Shown: positions 29,092-37,004 of the stretch, in pieces | Position numbering within the stretch: position 1 is the stretch's first letter | Layout of the letters: every line of letters starts with the position of its first letter | Source: Flavobacterium caseinilyticum | GTDB lineage: Bacteria > Bacteroidota > Bacteroidia > Flavobacteriales > Flavobacteriaceae | Reading direction: 5' to 3' | NCBI RefSeq assembly: GCF_004349085.1 | Contig: NZ_SMFM01000010.1 | Span: 62,001 to 126,000, forward strand | DNA length: 64,000 nucleotides | Program-made: the position numbers and the translations under genes | Notes under the pieces: model-generated | Told to the model about the DNA's origin: nothing | What the model saw: only the letters and a program-made list of their open reading frames with translations | Databases searched by the model: none

Positions 29092-30867
29092 CTAGTTGTA
29101 GATTTTATGGAATAAATCAATGTATTTTTCCATTACTATTTTTCGTTTCAGTTTCAGGGTTGGCGTAAGCTGTCCACCTTCCACAGACCATAAATCCGGT
29201 GTTAACTCAAAACGTTTTATCTTCTCCCAGTTTCCAAATTTTTCGTTCAGGTTGTCAATTTCCAACTGAATTCTTTCGATTACTTTTTCGTTGGCAATTA
29301 TTTCTTCATTGCTTTTTCCAATGTCAATTCCATGGATAACAGCCCATTCTTTAACAAAATCAAAGCTAGGTTGGATAAAAGCGGCCGGCATTTTTTCACC
29401 GGCTCCAATTACCATTATTTGCTCAATGAAACGGGATTGTTTCATTGTATTTTCTATCAATTGAGGTGCAATATATTTTCCTCCGGAGGTTTTGAACATT
29501 TCTTTTTTACGATCGGTGATTTTCAAGAATCCGTCTTCGTCAAAAATTCCAATATCTCCCGTGTGGAAAAATCCGTCCGTGATTACTTCGTTTGTCAGTT
29601 TTTCGTCTTTGTAATATCCCATCATTACGTTAGGCCCTTTACAAAGTATTTCGCCGTCTTCGGCAATGATAACTTCTACATTATCGATTACTCTACCCAC
29701 AGTTCCCACTCTAAAACCACCATTTCTAATGTCATTTACGGAGATTACAGGAGAAGTTTCAGTCAAACCGTATCCTTCCATAACCGGGATTTCGGCAGCG
29801 GCAAAAATTCTGGCTAATCTTGGTTGCAAAGCAGCGCTTCCGGAAACCATTAAATCCAGGTTTCCACCCAAACCTTCTTTCCATTTGCTGAAAATCAGTT
29901 TGCGCGCAATTTTGAGTTGGAATTCGTACCAAAATCCATTTTTGCCATACGGCTCATAGATTAAACCCAAGTCAATCGCCCAAAAGAATAATTTCTTTTT
30001 GATACCGGTTAATTCAGTTCCCTTGGCATAAATTTTATCATATACTTTTTCTAAAAGCCTTGGAACAGCTGTGATTACGGTCGGTTTCACTTCCTTGATG
30101 TTGTCACTGATTTTCTCAATCGATTCTCCAAAATAAATGGAAACACCATAATATTGGTATAAATACAAAATCATTCTTTCAAAAATATGGCAGATCGGAA
30201 GAAAACTCAATGCACGGGTTTTTCCGGCTTCAAACGGAATTCTCGAAGCACTGTCCAAAACATTCGAGACAATATTTTTGTGCGAAAGCATAACTCCTTT
30301 TGGTCTTCCTGTTGTTCCGGAAGTATAAATAATAGTCGCTAAATCTTCGGTTTTTACGTTGTTTTTACGTTTTTCTACTTCGTCTTGATTTCCGGTGTCA
30401 ACACCAAGAACCAACAAATCATTCCAGTTGGTACAACCTTCAATTTCGTTGAAGGAATACACTTCTTTAAGCGTAGAAACTTTATGCCTGATCAGGTTTA
30501 CTTTACGAAGTACCTCAGCATCTGATACAAAACAATAAATGGAACCCGAATGATTTAAAATATATTCGTAATCTTCTTCAGAAATCGTAGGGTAAATAGG
30601 AACAGTCTGCGCTCCAGTTTGCAGCACACCAATATCCATAATATTCCATTCTGTTCTGTTATTAGAGGAAATTATGGCAATTTTATCGTCTTTTTGAACG
30701 CCTAATCGGAGTAATGCTCTCGAAATAGCGTTGGCTTTAGCTATATATTCTTGTGTCGATGTTTTTACCCAGACACCATTCTGTTTGCTTACTAAAGCAT
30801 CCGGAATATTATTGTATTTTTCTTGCTGATAATAAGGGAAATCGAAGAGGCGGGTGATATTTATCAT
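29092..30867 (-). CDS. fadD: Long-chain acyl-CoA synthetase (AMP-forming)
   Basis: This 591-residue adenylate-forming enzyme activates fatty acids with ATP and CoA. Motifs: P-loop-like IIYTSGTTGRPKGVMLSHKN (near residue 180), LFFWAIDLGL region of bacterial long-chain synthetases, A5 EGYGLTETSPVISV, A7/A8 FHTGDIGIFDEDGFLKITDR and KEMFKTSGGKYIAP. It fits the large ACSL-like group of Bacteroidota. It feeds the beta-oxidation operon located 5 kb away. It is followed by the aminopeptidase-like gene, with 21 bp between. Confidence 0.93.
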   Translation of the reverse strand: MINITRLFDFPYYQQEKYNNIPDALVSKQNGVWVKTSTQEYIAKANAISRALLRLGVQKDDKIAIISSNNRTEWNIMDIGVLQTGAQTVPIYPTISEEDYEYILNHSGSIYCFVSDAEVLRKVNLIRHKVSTLKEVYSFNEIEGCTNWNDLLVLGVDTGNQDEVEKRKNNVKTEDLATIIYTSGTTGRPKGVMLSHKNIVSNVLDSASRIPFEAGKTRALSFLPICHIFERMILYLYQYYGVSIYFGESIEKISDNIKEVKPTVITAVPRLLEKVYDKIYAKGTELTGIKKKLFFWAIDLGLIYEPYGKNGFWYEFQLKIARKLIFSKWKEGLGGNLDLMVSGSAALQPRLARIFAAAEIPVMEGYGLTETSPVISVNDIRNGGFRVGTVGRVIDNVEVIIAEDGEILCKGPNVMMGYYKDEKLTNEVITDGFFHTGDIGIFDEDGFLKITDRKKEMFKTSGGKYIAPQLIENTMKQSRFIEQIMVIGAGEKMPAAFIQPSFDFVKEWAVIHGIDIGKSNEEIIANEKVIERIQLEIDNLNEKFGNWEKIKRFELTPDLWSVEGGQLTPTLKLKRKIVMEKYIDLFHKIYN

Positions 30868-31888
30868 TATGAAACTATTGGATTTGATTGCAAATTAAAA
30901 AAAAATTAGCGATAAATTTTAAAAATTGGAAATTTTATCGCAAAATTTGTAAAGCATTGTTGATTATCAACGAAATCGTTTTCTCAAAGGGATTCCCAAA
31001 GAGATCCCTCTGATAAAAAAGCATTTCTTTTTAGACGGGCTCGTACCACCATTTTGAAATTTTAAAAAATTTTAGATTTATTAAAAAGTTTAGATTAGAG
31101 TGCTTTCAAGGCAATTTTAAGGATAGTCGATTTATATTTTTAAACCTCAACATGAGTTTTAAAGTTTAATGTTGAAAGTGTTACAAATGTTGTAAATATA
31201 TGTGAGCGTCACTACTTTTTTATAATGTACTCCGCTGAAAGAAATTTTTTGCCATGAAATTTTTTAGGAATAAATTAGTTTTATATTCTTTCTTTCTTAG
31301 ATTTTGACATTGATAGCGGAAAGGGAATTGCTTCGCTCAACTTTTGTTTAGTTAAAAGTTAAGCGAATACATTAGGCATCTGTCTTCATCGTTAATGTTC
31401 CATATTTTGTTTACTAATTCAAAATATTAGAAAAGGAATATAATACAGTGCGAATTTTAAGCACGTTAAGACATACTGCAATTCCGTTAACAATTTTTTT
31501 TAACTCACCCATTAACATCCTTACTTATTCTTTTGTTTAGCTGAGTGAGAGTTTTAATTAACTATTTACAAAAGTGATATTTTTTTTTCAAATGTTTATA
31601 TTAATGTTTGTTATGAAAAGCATTAAATAAATTTATGATATTTAATATGGCGTATTTGTCATTCTGCTTCAGGCAGATAAATATCTGAGCATGGAAAACC
31701 ATAAAGCACAATTGAATTTATGCAATTTTTTTTTCAAGTTAAATTTTGCTACTGTTTAATAAGTGAAGATTTAATGTGGTTTTTTGTAATACTATAGCCG
31801 TGATAGCTTTTGGTATTCAGAATGTTTTCAAAATTTAATTTAGTTATATGTAGTAAGTTCCAATACGAGAATTGATACAACTTTTTTA
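30868..31888. other. Gene-poor AT-rich stretch of about 1 kb
   Basis: I see no coding region of believable composition on either strand. A hairpin at 31332-31367 and short hairpin-prone segments (CAGATAAATATCTG near 31674-31687) are the only structures. It may hold an unannotated RNA or decayed DNA. Confidence 0.4.
31332..31367. repeat. Imperfect inverted repeat in the gene-poor stretch
   Basis: TTCGCTCAACTTTT pairs with AAAAGTTAAGCGAA (one bulge or mismatch) around an 8-nt loop. No gene is next to it, so it is not an obvious terminator. Confidence 0.45.
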
Positions 31889-32041
31889 TTATTTTGGTTG
31901 TTTGTATAATGTAAGTACGGTGCAACAGGCCAGCGTTTCAGCAGCTATATTCCCCACTAATCTCTCGAGCACTTCCTGCTTAAAATAAAGTTGGGCTGGA
32001 TCATTTAGAACAGCGTAAAATTCATCAGGGAGTTGGAACAT
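31889..32041 (-). CDS. Possible 50-residue protein downstream of the HD gene
   Basis: A complete ATG-to-TAA frame of 50 codons lies 48 bp after the HD-domain gene in the same direction. It is preceded in frame by only ten open codons after a stop. The sequence starts MFQLPDEFYAVLNDPAQLYF and ends AAETLACCTVLTLYKQPK. Its composition is balanced and its GC is higher than the surrounding 1 kb of AT-rich DNA. It reads as helical and soluble. I do not recognise a family; it may be a small partner of the HD protein or a remnant. Confidence 0.4.
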   Translation of the reverse strand: MFQLPDEFYAVLNDPAQLYFKQEVLERLVGNIAAETLACCTVLTLYKQPK

Positions 32042-32089
32042 TCGTTCAAAATTGCTTTTGGTAATGTTTTAAAAGAAAATTGCTTAAAA

Positions 32090-32698
32090 TTAGCTGGATT
32101 TTTGCCTTAATGGACTTTTTTGTTGCTGAAGCAACCCCTTTAAATTCTTTTCTTTTACTGCGGCTCTATTTTGAATGCAAAAAGCGGTGTGATAAAAGTG
32201 CGATTGAAGAAAATTAATTTGCATCTCGTTCCATTCCTCCGCGCTGAGATTGGGATTATAATGTTTCAATTCCAAATACAGGTTATTACCTAAACGCGCA
32301 AAATCATCGGTTCCCAGGTATTCAAGATCAGCATCCGCAAGAATGCATTCTAATTTAGTTTTTGGTTTTTGAGGTATTATTGTGGCTCTTATCATTTCAA
32401 CAATGATTTCAATTTCTTTTTTGGTATATCCAAATGCCGGTAATTTTTTTTTTGCAAAACGAATGCTTTCTTCTTCGTGTCCCTCACTACGATTATTAAT
32501 AAAACCACCATCGTGAAACAATGCGGCAGTTTTTATGAGTAGTATATCGTCCTCATTTATTTGCTCTTGCAATGCGATATGTTCTGCCATTTTTACCACA
32601 TGCTGCGTATGTTTCCAGTCATGATAAATAAGAAAGGGAGACAATCGCGCTTTCAAACAATCCATTACATTATTGTACAATAGATTCCAGTTTTTCAT
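32090..32698 (-). CDS. HD-domain phosphohydrolase family protein
   Basis: This is a 202-residue soluble HD-superfamily protein. Metal-binding residues are seen in YHDWKHTQHVVKM (residues about 25-37), the defining FHDGGF (His-Asp, near residue 62), and the distal DADLEYLG. Such proteins hydrolyse phosphate esters of nucleotides or signalling molecules; this compact form is close to those annotated as predicted metal-dependent phosphohydrolases. The substrate is unknown. It is transcribed toward the 50-residue candidate and away from YitT's start by 84 bp on the same strand. Confidence 0.8.
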   Translation of the reverse strand: MKNWNLLYNNVMDCLKARLSPFLIYHDWKHTQHVVKMAEHIALQEQINEDDILLIKTAALFHDGGFINNRSEGHEEESIRFAKKKLPAFGYTKKEIEIIVEMIRATIIPQKPKTKLECILADADLEYLGTDDFARLGNNLYLELKHYNPNLSAEEWNEMQINFLQSHFYHTAFCIQNRAAVKEKNLKGLLQQQKSPLRQKSS

Positions 32699-32782
32699 TT
32701 GTAGATGCTATTAAATTTGGAAATATTTTATTGCGATGAGAGGTTTCTTCAACACTGAATCTCTATCACAGCTATTTTAAAA

Positions 32783-33676
32783 TTAATGTTTTTGCTTGTT
32801 TCTTAAAATTCCGCCGCTCGCTTCTTTAATATATTGGATAAACATAAAAGCATGCGGATCTACTTTTTTTATTTCATCTTTAATCCTAAGTAATTCTAGT
32901 CGCGTAACTACAGTTACGATGATATCGCAGTCGGTTTTGATATCAAAAGTATCTGGTAAATAGCCCCGTTCTCCTTTAATTATTGTAATTCCTTTTCCAA
33001 ATTTTTTTACTATTAAAGTTTTAATGGCTTCACTTTTGGATGAAATGATATTTAAAGATATATATTGTTCTAAACCATGAGCGATATAATCTAGTGATTT
33101 TATGGCTGAAAAATACGTAACTATTGAATATAATGCTGTCACGATACCAAAGGACCAAGCAGCCGCCAGAAACAATAAGGTATTCATCGCAAAGATCACT
33201 TCGGATACATTAAGTCCGATTTTTCGCGTAGTCAGTAAAGCCAGAATTTCAACACCGTCTGCCGTTGAGCCGCTCCGAATGCACAAACCCATTCCAATCC
33301 CAATTAGACAACCACCAAATATGGCAATTAAAAGACGATCTGTAGTAACGGCATCGATATTAATAAAAGTCATACTTGCTGCTATCAATAAAAAAGTGAT
33401 CAAACTTTGTATCGCAAACGTTTTTCCCAACAATGCTTTACCTAAGAACAAGAAGGGTATATTCAGGCCCAGCACAAGAATTCCAAAGGGAAGATGGGTG
33501 ATTTCATGAATTAATATTGAAATGCCGATAATCCCTCCATCCAAAAATTTATTGGGTATCATAAATCCCTTTAATGCCAATGTAATAAATGCGACACCTA
33601 CTAAATTTAAAACGATATTTTTGGGATGAAATATTTCCTTCCAGTCGATTGGTTGTTGGTCAATATTCATAGGCAT
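32783..33676 (-). CDS. YitT family membrane protein (DUF2179 C-terminal domain)
   Basis: This is a 297-residue protein with five or six TM helices in residues 18-215 and a cytoplasmic C-terminal domain of the DUF2179 type (residues about 220-285). Marks are GFMIPNKFLDGGIIGISILI, GIGMGLCIRSGSTADGVEIL and the soluble TVVTRLELLRIKDEIKKVDP. The family's function is not established. An ATG at residue 3 is an alternative start. Confidence 0.87.
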   Translation of the reverse strand: MPMNIDQQPIDWKEIFHPKNIVLNLVGVAFITLALKGFMIPNKFLDGGIIGISILIHEITHLPFGILVLGLNIPFLFLGKALLGKTFAIQSLITFLLIAASMTFINIDAVTTDRLLIAIFGGCLIGIGMGLCIRSGSTADGVEILALLTTRKIGLNVSEVIFAMNTLLFLAAAWSFGIVTALYSIVTYFSAIKSLDYIAHGLEQYISLNIISSKSEAIKTLIVKKFGKGITIIKGERGYLPDTFDIKTDCDIIVTVVTRLELLRIKDEIKKVDPHAFMFIQYIKEASGGILRNKQKH

Positions 33677-33845
33677 GAATTTGAATTAAAAACGTTTAAA
33701 TATACTACTTTATTTTAAAAATATATGATTATATTTGCCTTATAATTAGCTTGTTACCTCAGATATTAATTCATTGGTTCCCCCAGCCATTTTTAAATTA
33801 ATAATTTTCTAAATCAGAATTTATTAACCTTTAAATATAAAAATC

Positions 33846-34232
33846 ATGGCAGATGTATTAATCACACTAAATGTAGACACAAGTAAGATCTCAGTACAAA
33901 ATGTTGATCCTTTTTGTAATTTTGGGCAAGGCCCAGGAATTAGTAATGAAGATTTTTTAACCATAGTAGATGCCGGAGACACTGTGATTTGGGAAGGAGT
34001 GTCCAGCATAACGGCATCAGATACTGTCAATATTACCAATATAAATTATAGCGGAGGCAGTAGTGTTTTTAACAGCAACAATTTAACCGGGAATGGAAGA
34101 GTTTCTGGCACTGTTCGTAACAATGCGCGTGGCGAACAAGAAAAATATACGATCCAGTTTACTGTTTTCAATAACGGCACAAGACGTCCGGGCATATTCA
34201 GTATTGACCCAAAACTGCAGATTAACCCATAA
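33846..34232 (+). CDS. Small beta-rich protein coupled to an adenylate cyclase gene
   Basis: This 128-residue protein has no signal peptide or membrane segment and a strongly alternating beta-strand pattern (MADVLITLNVDTSKI; DAGDTVIWEG; TVNITNINYSGG; YTIQFTVFNNG; GIFSIDPKLQINP), suggesting an immunoglobulin- or cupredoxin-like sandwich. I do not assign a named family. Its stop codon overlaps the next start as TAATG, so translation of the cyclase is coupled to it. A possible -7 box TATATTTG is at 33730-33737, about 110 bp upstream. Confidence 0.6.
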   Translation: MADVLITLNVDTSKISVQNVDPFCNFGQGPGISNEDFLTIVDAGDTVIWEGVSSITASDTVNITNINYSGGSSVFNSNNLTGNGRVSGTVRNNARGEQEKYTIQFTVFNNGTRRPGIFSIDPKLQINP

Positions 34233-36061
34233 TGAAATTGAGATCTTTTAGATATTCTTTTACAATTTTCCTTTTTGCTTTTTTTGTGAATATAAGTATT
34301 TTCGCCCAAGAGCAAAAAGTGGCGGATAGTCTTGCTAAAATTTATCAGGAAGGGAATCTTAAAAACTCTGAAAAATTAGAATTACTTCGGAATTTGTCTT
34401 TTAATGAAGTCAATAATCTCAAATTATCCTTAAAATATGCGGAGGAACTTATTGCGTTATCCACGTTAGAAAAAAACTATTTATACCTGCACAGAGGTTA
34501 TTTTCAAAAGGGAAATAAACTTCGACTTTTGGGAGATTTGAATAAAGCCTTGGATGCTTTTTTCAAAAGTGAAGAAGCGGCAGCCAAAGCAAAATTCAGT
34601 ATTGGCCAAGGAACTGCAAATTCCTCTATTGCGGATGTATATTCGGTGATGGGAAATTCCCAAAATGCCCAGATTTACTACAAAAAAGCAATCAAATTAT
34701 TAAGAAATACGGATAACGCTGTTGGTTTAGCTTCTGCTTTACTAAACGCGGGAGATGAATATTCGAAAAATAAGAAATATGACTTAGCATTGCGCTATTT
34801 TAAAGAGTCGGGAGAGATTTTCAAGAAGGCTAATTACCCAAGCGGTACTGCCTACAACTTGGGAAACATTGGAATGGTATATGCAGAGCAGGGAAAGGAT
34901 GCGTTAGCGAAAAAGTACATTAGTGAAGCCATAAAAATGTTGGAAGAACTGAAGGATTATTATGCGATTTCAGATTACCTTACTTATATGTCTGACATTT
35001 ATTTAAAACAGAATGATTGGACAACTGCACTCAACTATGCACGCAGAAGCTTGGAATTAGCCATAAGATATGGTTTGAAAGATCAAATCAGTAACTCCAA
35101 TCTTAAACTTTCAGAACTGTATCAAAAAGCAGGAAATACCACTGAATCCTTTAAATATTATAAGAATCATATTGCGTACAGGGATAGTGTTACCAACCTA
35201 AAAGCAGTGCAGCAAATGGCTGATTTGCGAACGGATTATGAAGTTTCCCAGAAACAGTCCGAAGTCGATTTGCTAAACCAAGGGAAAAGAAATCGACAGA
35301 TTATGGCGATTTCTTCCGCTGTTTCAGCGGCACTCGTTTTTTTATTGGCCTTTGGAATGTACAGACGCTACAAATTCATTAAGAAAACAAATGTCATTAT
35401 TGAAGAAGAAAAGAATAGGTCAGACCACCTACTTCTTAATATTCTGCCGGAGGAAACAGCTCATGAATTAAAACAAAACGGAAAAGTACTGGCCAAAAAA
35501 TTTGAATCGGTTACCGTATTATTTTCCGATTTTGAAGGATTTACAAATTATGCAGAAAAGCTATCGCCTGAAAAATTGGTAGAAAGTGTGGATTATTATT
35601 TTTCGAAATTTGATGAAATTATGGAAAAATATGACTTAGAAAAAATCAAAACAGTGGGTGATTGTTACATGTGTGCGGGAGGATTGCCTTTTGCAACCGA
35701 AGATCATGCCTGTAAAATGGTACATGCCGCTTTTGAAATTGCCAAATTTGTTTCGGATTCAAAAAAGAACAATCCTCTAGATCATACCCGTTTTGAAATT
35801 CGCATTGGAATTAATTCCGGACCAGTCGTAGCCGGCGTAGTTGGTACCAAGAAATTTGCGTATGATATTTGGGGAGATACTGTTAACATTGCTTCACGCA
35901 TGGAGTCTAATTCAGAGCCGGGGAAAATCAATATTTCTGAGAATACCTATGAGTTGATTAAAGATGCTTTCGATTGCGATTACAGGGGAGAAATTGAAGT
36001 TAAAAATAGAGGAATAATGAAAATGTACTTCGTAAATAATTGTAAATACAAAACGATTTAA
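34232..36061 (+). CDS. TPR-containing class III adenylate cyclase, membrane-bound
   Basis: This is a 609-residue protein. A signal peptide (residues 1-25) precedes an extracytoplasmic array of TPR repeats (about 30-340), one TM helix (about 355-375), a short helical linker, and a cytoplasmic class III cyclase domain (about 420-600). Metal-binding Asp is in VTVLFSDFEGFTNY; KIKTVGDCYMCAGGLP carries the second Asp and the Lys typical of ATP specificity; FAYDIWGDTVNIASRMES has the adenine-side Asp and the transition-state Asn and Arg. These point to cAMP rather than cGMP as product. The TPRs may sense a periplasmic protein. Translation is coupled to the small beta-rich protein upstream. Confidence 0.85.
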   Translation: MKLRSFRYSFTIFLFAFFVNISIFAQEQKVADSLAKIYQEGNLKNSEKLELLRNLSFNEVNNLKLSLKYAEELIALSTLEKNYLYLHRGYFQKGNKLRLLGDLNKALDAFFKSEEAAAKAKFSIGQGTANSSIADVYSVMGNSQNAQIYYKKAIKLLRNTDNAVGLASALLNAGDEYSKNKKYDLALRYFKESGEIFKKANYPSGTAYNLGNIGMVYAEQGKDALAKKYISEAIKMLEELKDYYAISDYLTYMSDIYLKQNDWTTALNYARRSLELAIRYGLKDQISNSNLKLSELYQKAGNTTESFKYYKNHIAYRDSVTNLKAVQQMADLRTDYEVSQKQSEVDLLNQGKRNRQIMAISSAVSAALVFLLAFGMYRRYKFIKKTNVIIEEEKNRSDHLLLNILPEETAHELKQNGKVLAKKFESVTVLFSDFEGFTNYAEKLSPEKLVESVDYYFSKFDEIMEKYDLEKIKTVGDCYMCAGGLPFATEDHACKMVHAAFEIAKFVSDSKKNNPLDHTRFEIRIGINSGPVVAGVVGTKKFAYDIWGDTVNIASRMESNSEPGKINISENTYELIKDAFDCDYRGEIEVKNRGIMKMYFVNNCKYKTI

Positions 36062-36394
36062 ATTAACTTAAAATAATTTTCTTGCTATAGCAATTCTTTC
36101 GCTGCCTGTGAATTTTGTAAATTAATTAAAAAACTGTACAACAGCCGCAAGATGAATATATCTTATTTTTGAATTAGATAAATTCTGTTTAGTAGTGCTG
36201 TTCTAATTTGACAGGTTGGCAAAATGGCATCAAATACATAGAGGTTTTCCAACCTTCCGTCTATGACCAACGAAATGGTACACGAGTTTGATACCCATTG
36301 ATTAGTTTATAAAAAGGTATTGCTGAACAGAATTATTTTTATCGGTACAAAAATTAATCTGATTTGCGCTCCGTGGAAAACAGAATAAATAAGG
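36062..36394. other. Non-coding stretch between the cyclase gene and the flavoprotein remnant
   Basis: I see no intact gene. Short open stretches on both strands (for example GIKYIEVFQPSVYDQ on the plus strand near 36237-36281) look like fragments, but I cannot assign them. Confidence 0.4.
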
Positions 36395-36990
36395 AATAGC
36401 ATTCAGGTAACGCGCCAGTCAAACACTCATACTAAATTAAGATTGAAGGAAATAGCCGCCAGTGTGTGCATCCAGATCAATTATTTCGCCAGTGCCAAAG
36501 TTATTTTTCATCATTTTCAATTCAAAATTTTAATTTAAAGTATTCCATGTAATCCCTCCGGTTGTCGATATGGCTTGGTCCAATAAGGCAGAACAATCGA
36601 TTCAGTGAGGTACCTTTTGATATTTGATGCCAAAAGTTCTGATTTCAGGAACTTTTCTTTTGAAAAATAGGTTTTCAAAAGTCCAATTTATACACGACTC
36701 ATTTTAAGCTCTTTTTGTCTTTTTTCGCTTGTCTTTCTTTGCTTAAATTTTTTAATCTTTTGAATCAAATCCTCCCGACTTAAAGCAGGTTTTAAATCTA
36801 AGAAGACAGTAGCTTTTTGCACGCCATTGAGCTCGTCCCGAATTTCAGTGCTGATGGTATAAATAAAATTCCTTATAAACCAAAACGGGTAATCACTACT
36901 TTGCCTTTTATCACCATAGCTGATGGTTATGTTTTTAAGTGGATTTCCTTTAATGTAAAAACGCTTCTTTGCAGAAACGTTTTTATAGAT
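36395..36990 (-). pseudogene. Decayed 3' half of a flavoprotein gene (PP_4765/TIGR03862-like, HI0933 superfamily)
   Basis: Minus-strand translation gives, in order, GNPLKNITISYGDKR, then (after a frame change) KGKVVITRFGL, then (back) FIYTISTEIRDELN and KATVFLDLKPALSREDL, a frameshift, then LLDQAISTTGGITWNTLN, a stop, NFELKMMKNN, GTGEIIDLDAHTGGYFLQS, a stop, FSMSV, a stop, and LARYLNA. The GE(I/M)xDxDAxTGGYxLQ and AISTTGGI segments are the signature of FAD-binding proteins of the HI0933 superfamily. In-frame stops lie at 36602-36604, 36530-36532, 36437-36439 and 36419-36421; a further frame ends at 36688. The N-terminal FAD-binding half is missing; the remnant begins just after the purL stop. 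It cannot make a functional protein. Confidence 0.8.
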
Positions 36991-37004
36991 TTATATACAA
37001 TAAA

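Noticed and set aside
36237..36302. Plus-strand fragment GIKYIEVFQPSVYDQ and an opposing minus-strand open stretch
   Set aside because: Both are short and without a start or recognisable family; coding content could not be supported.
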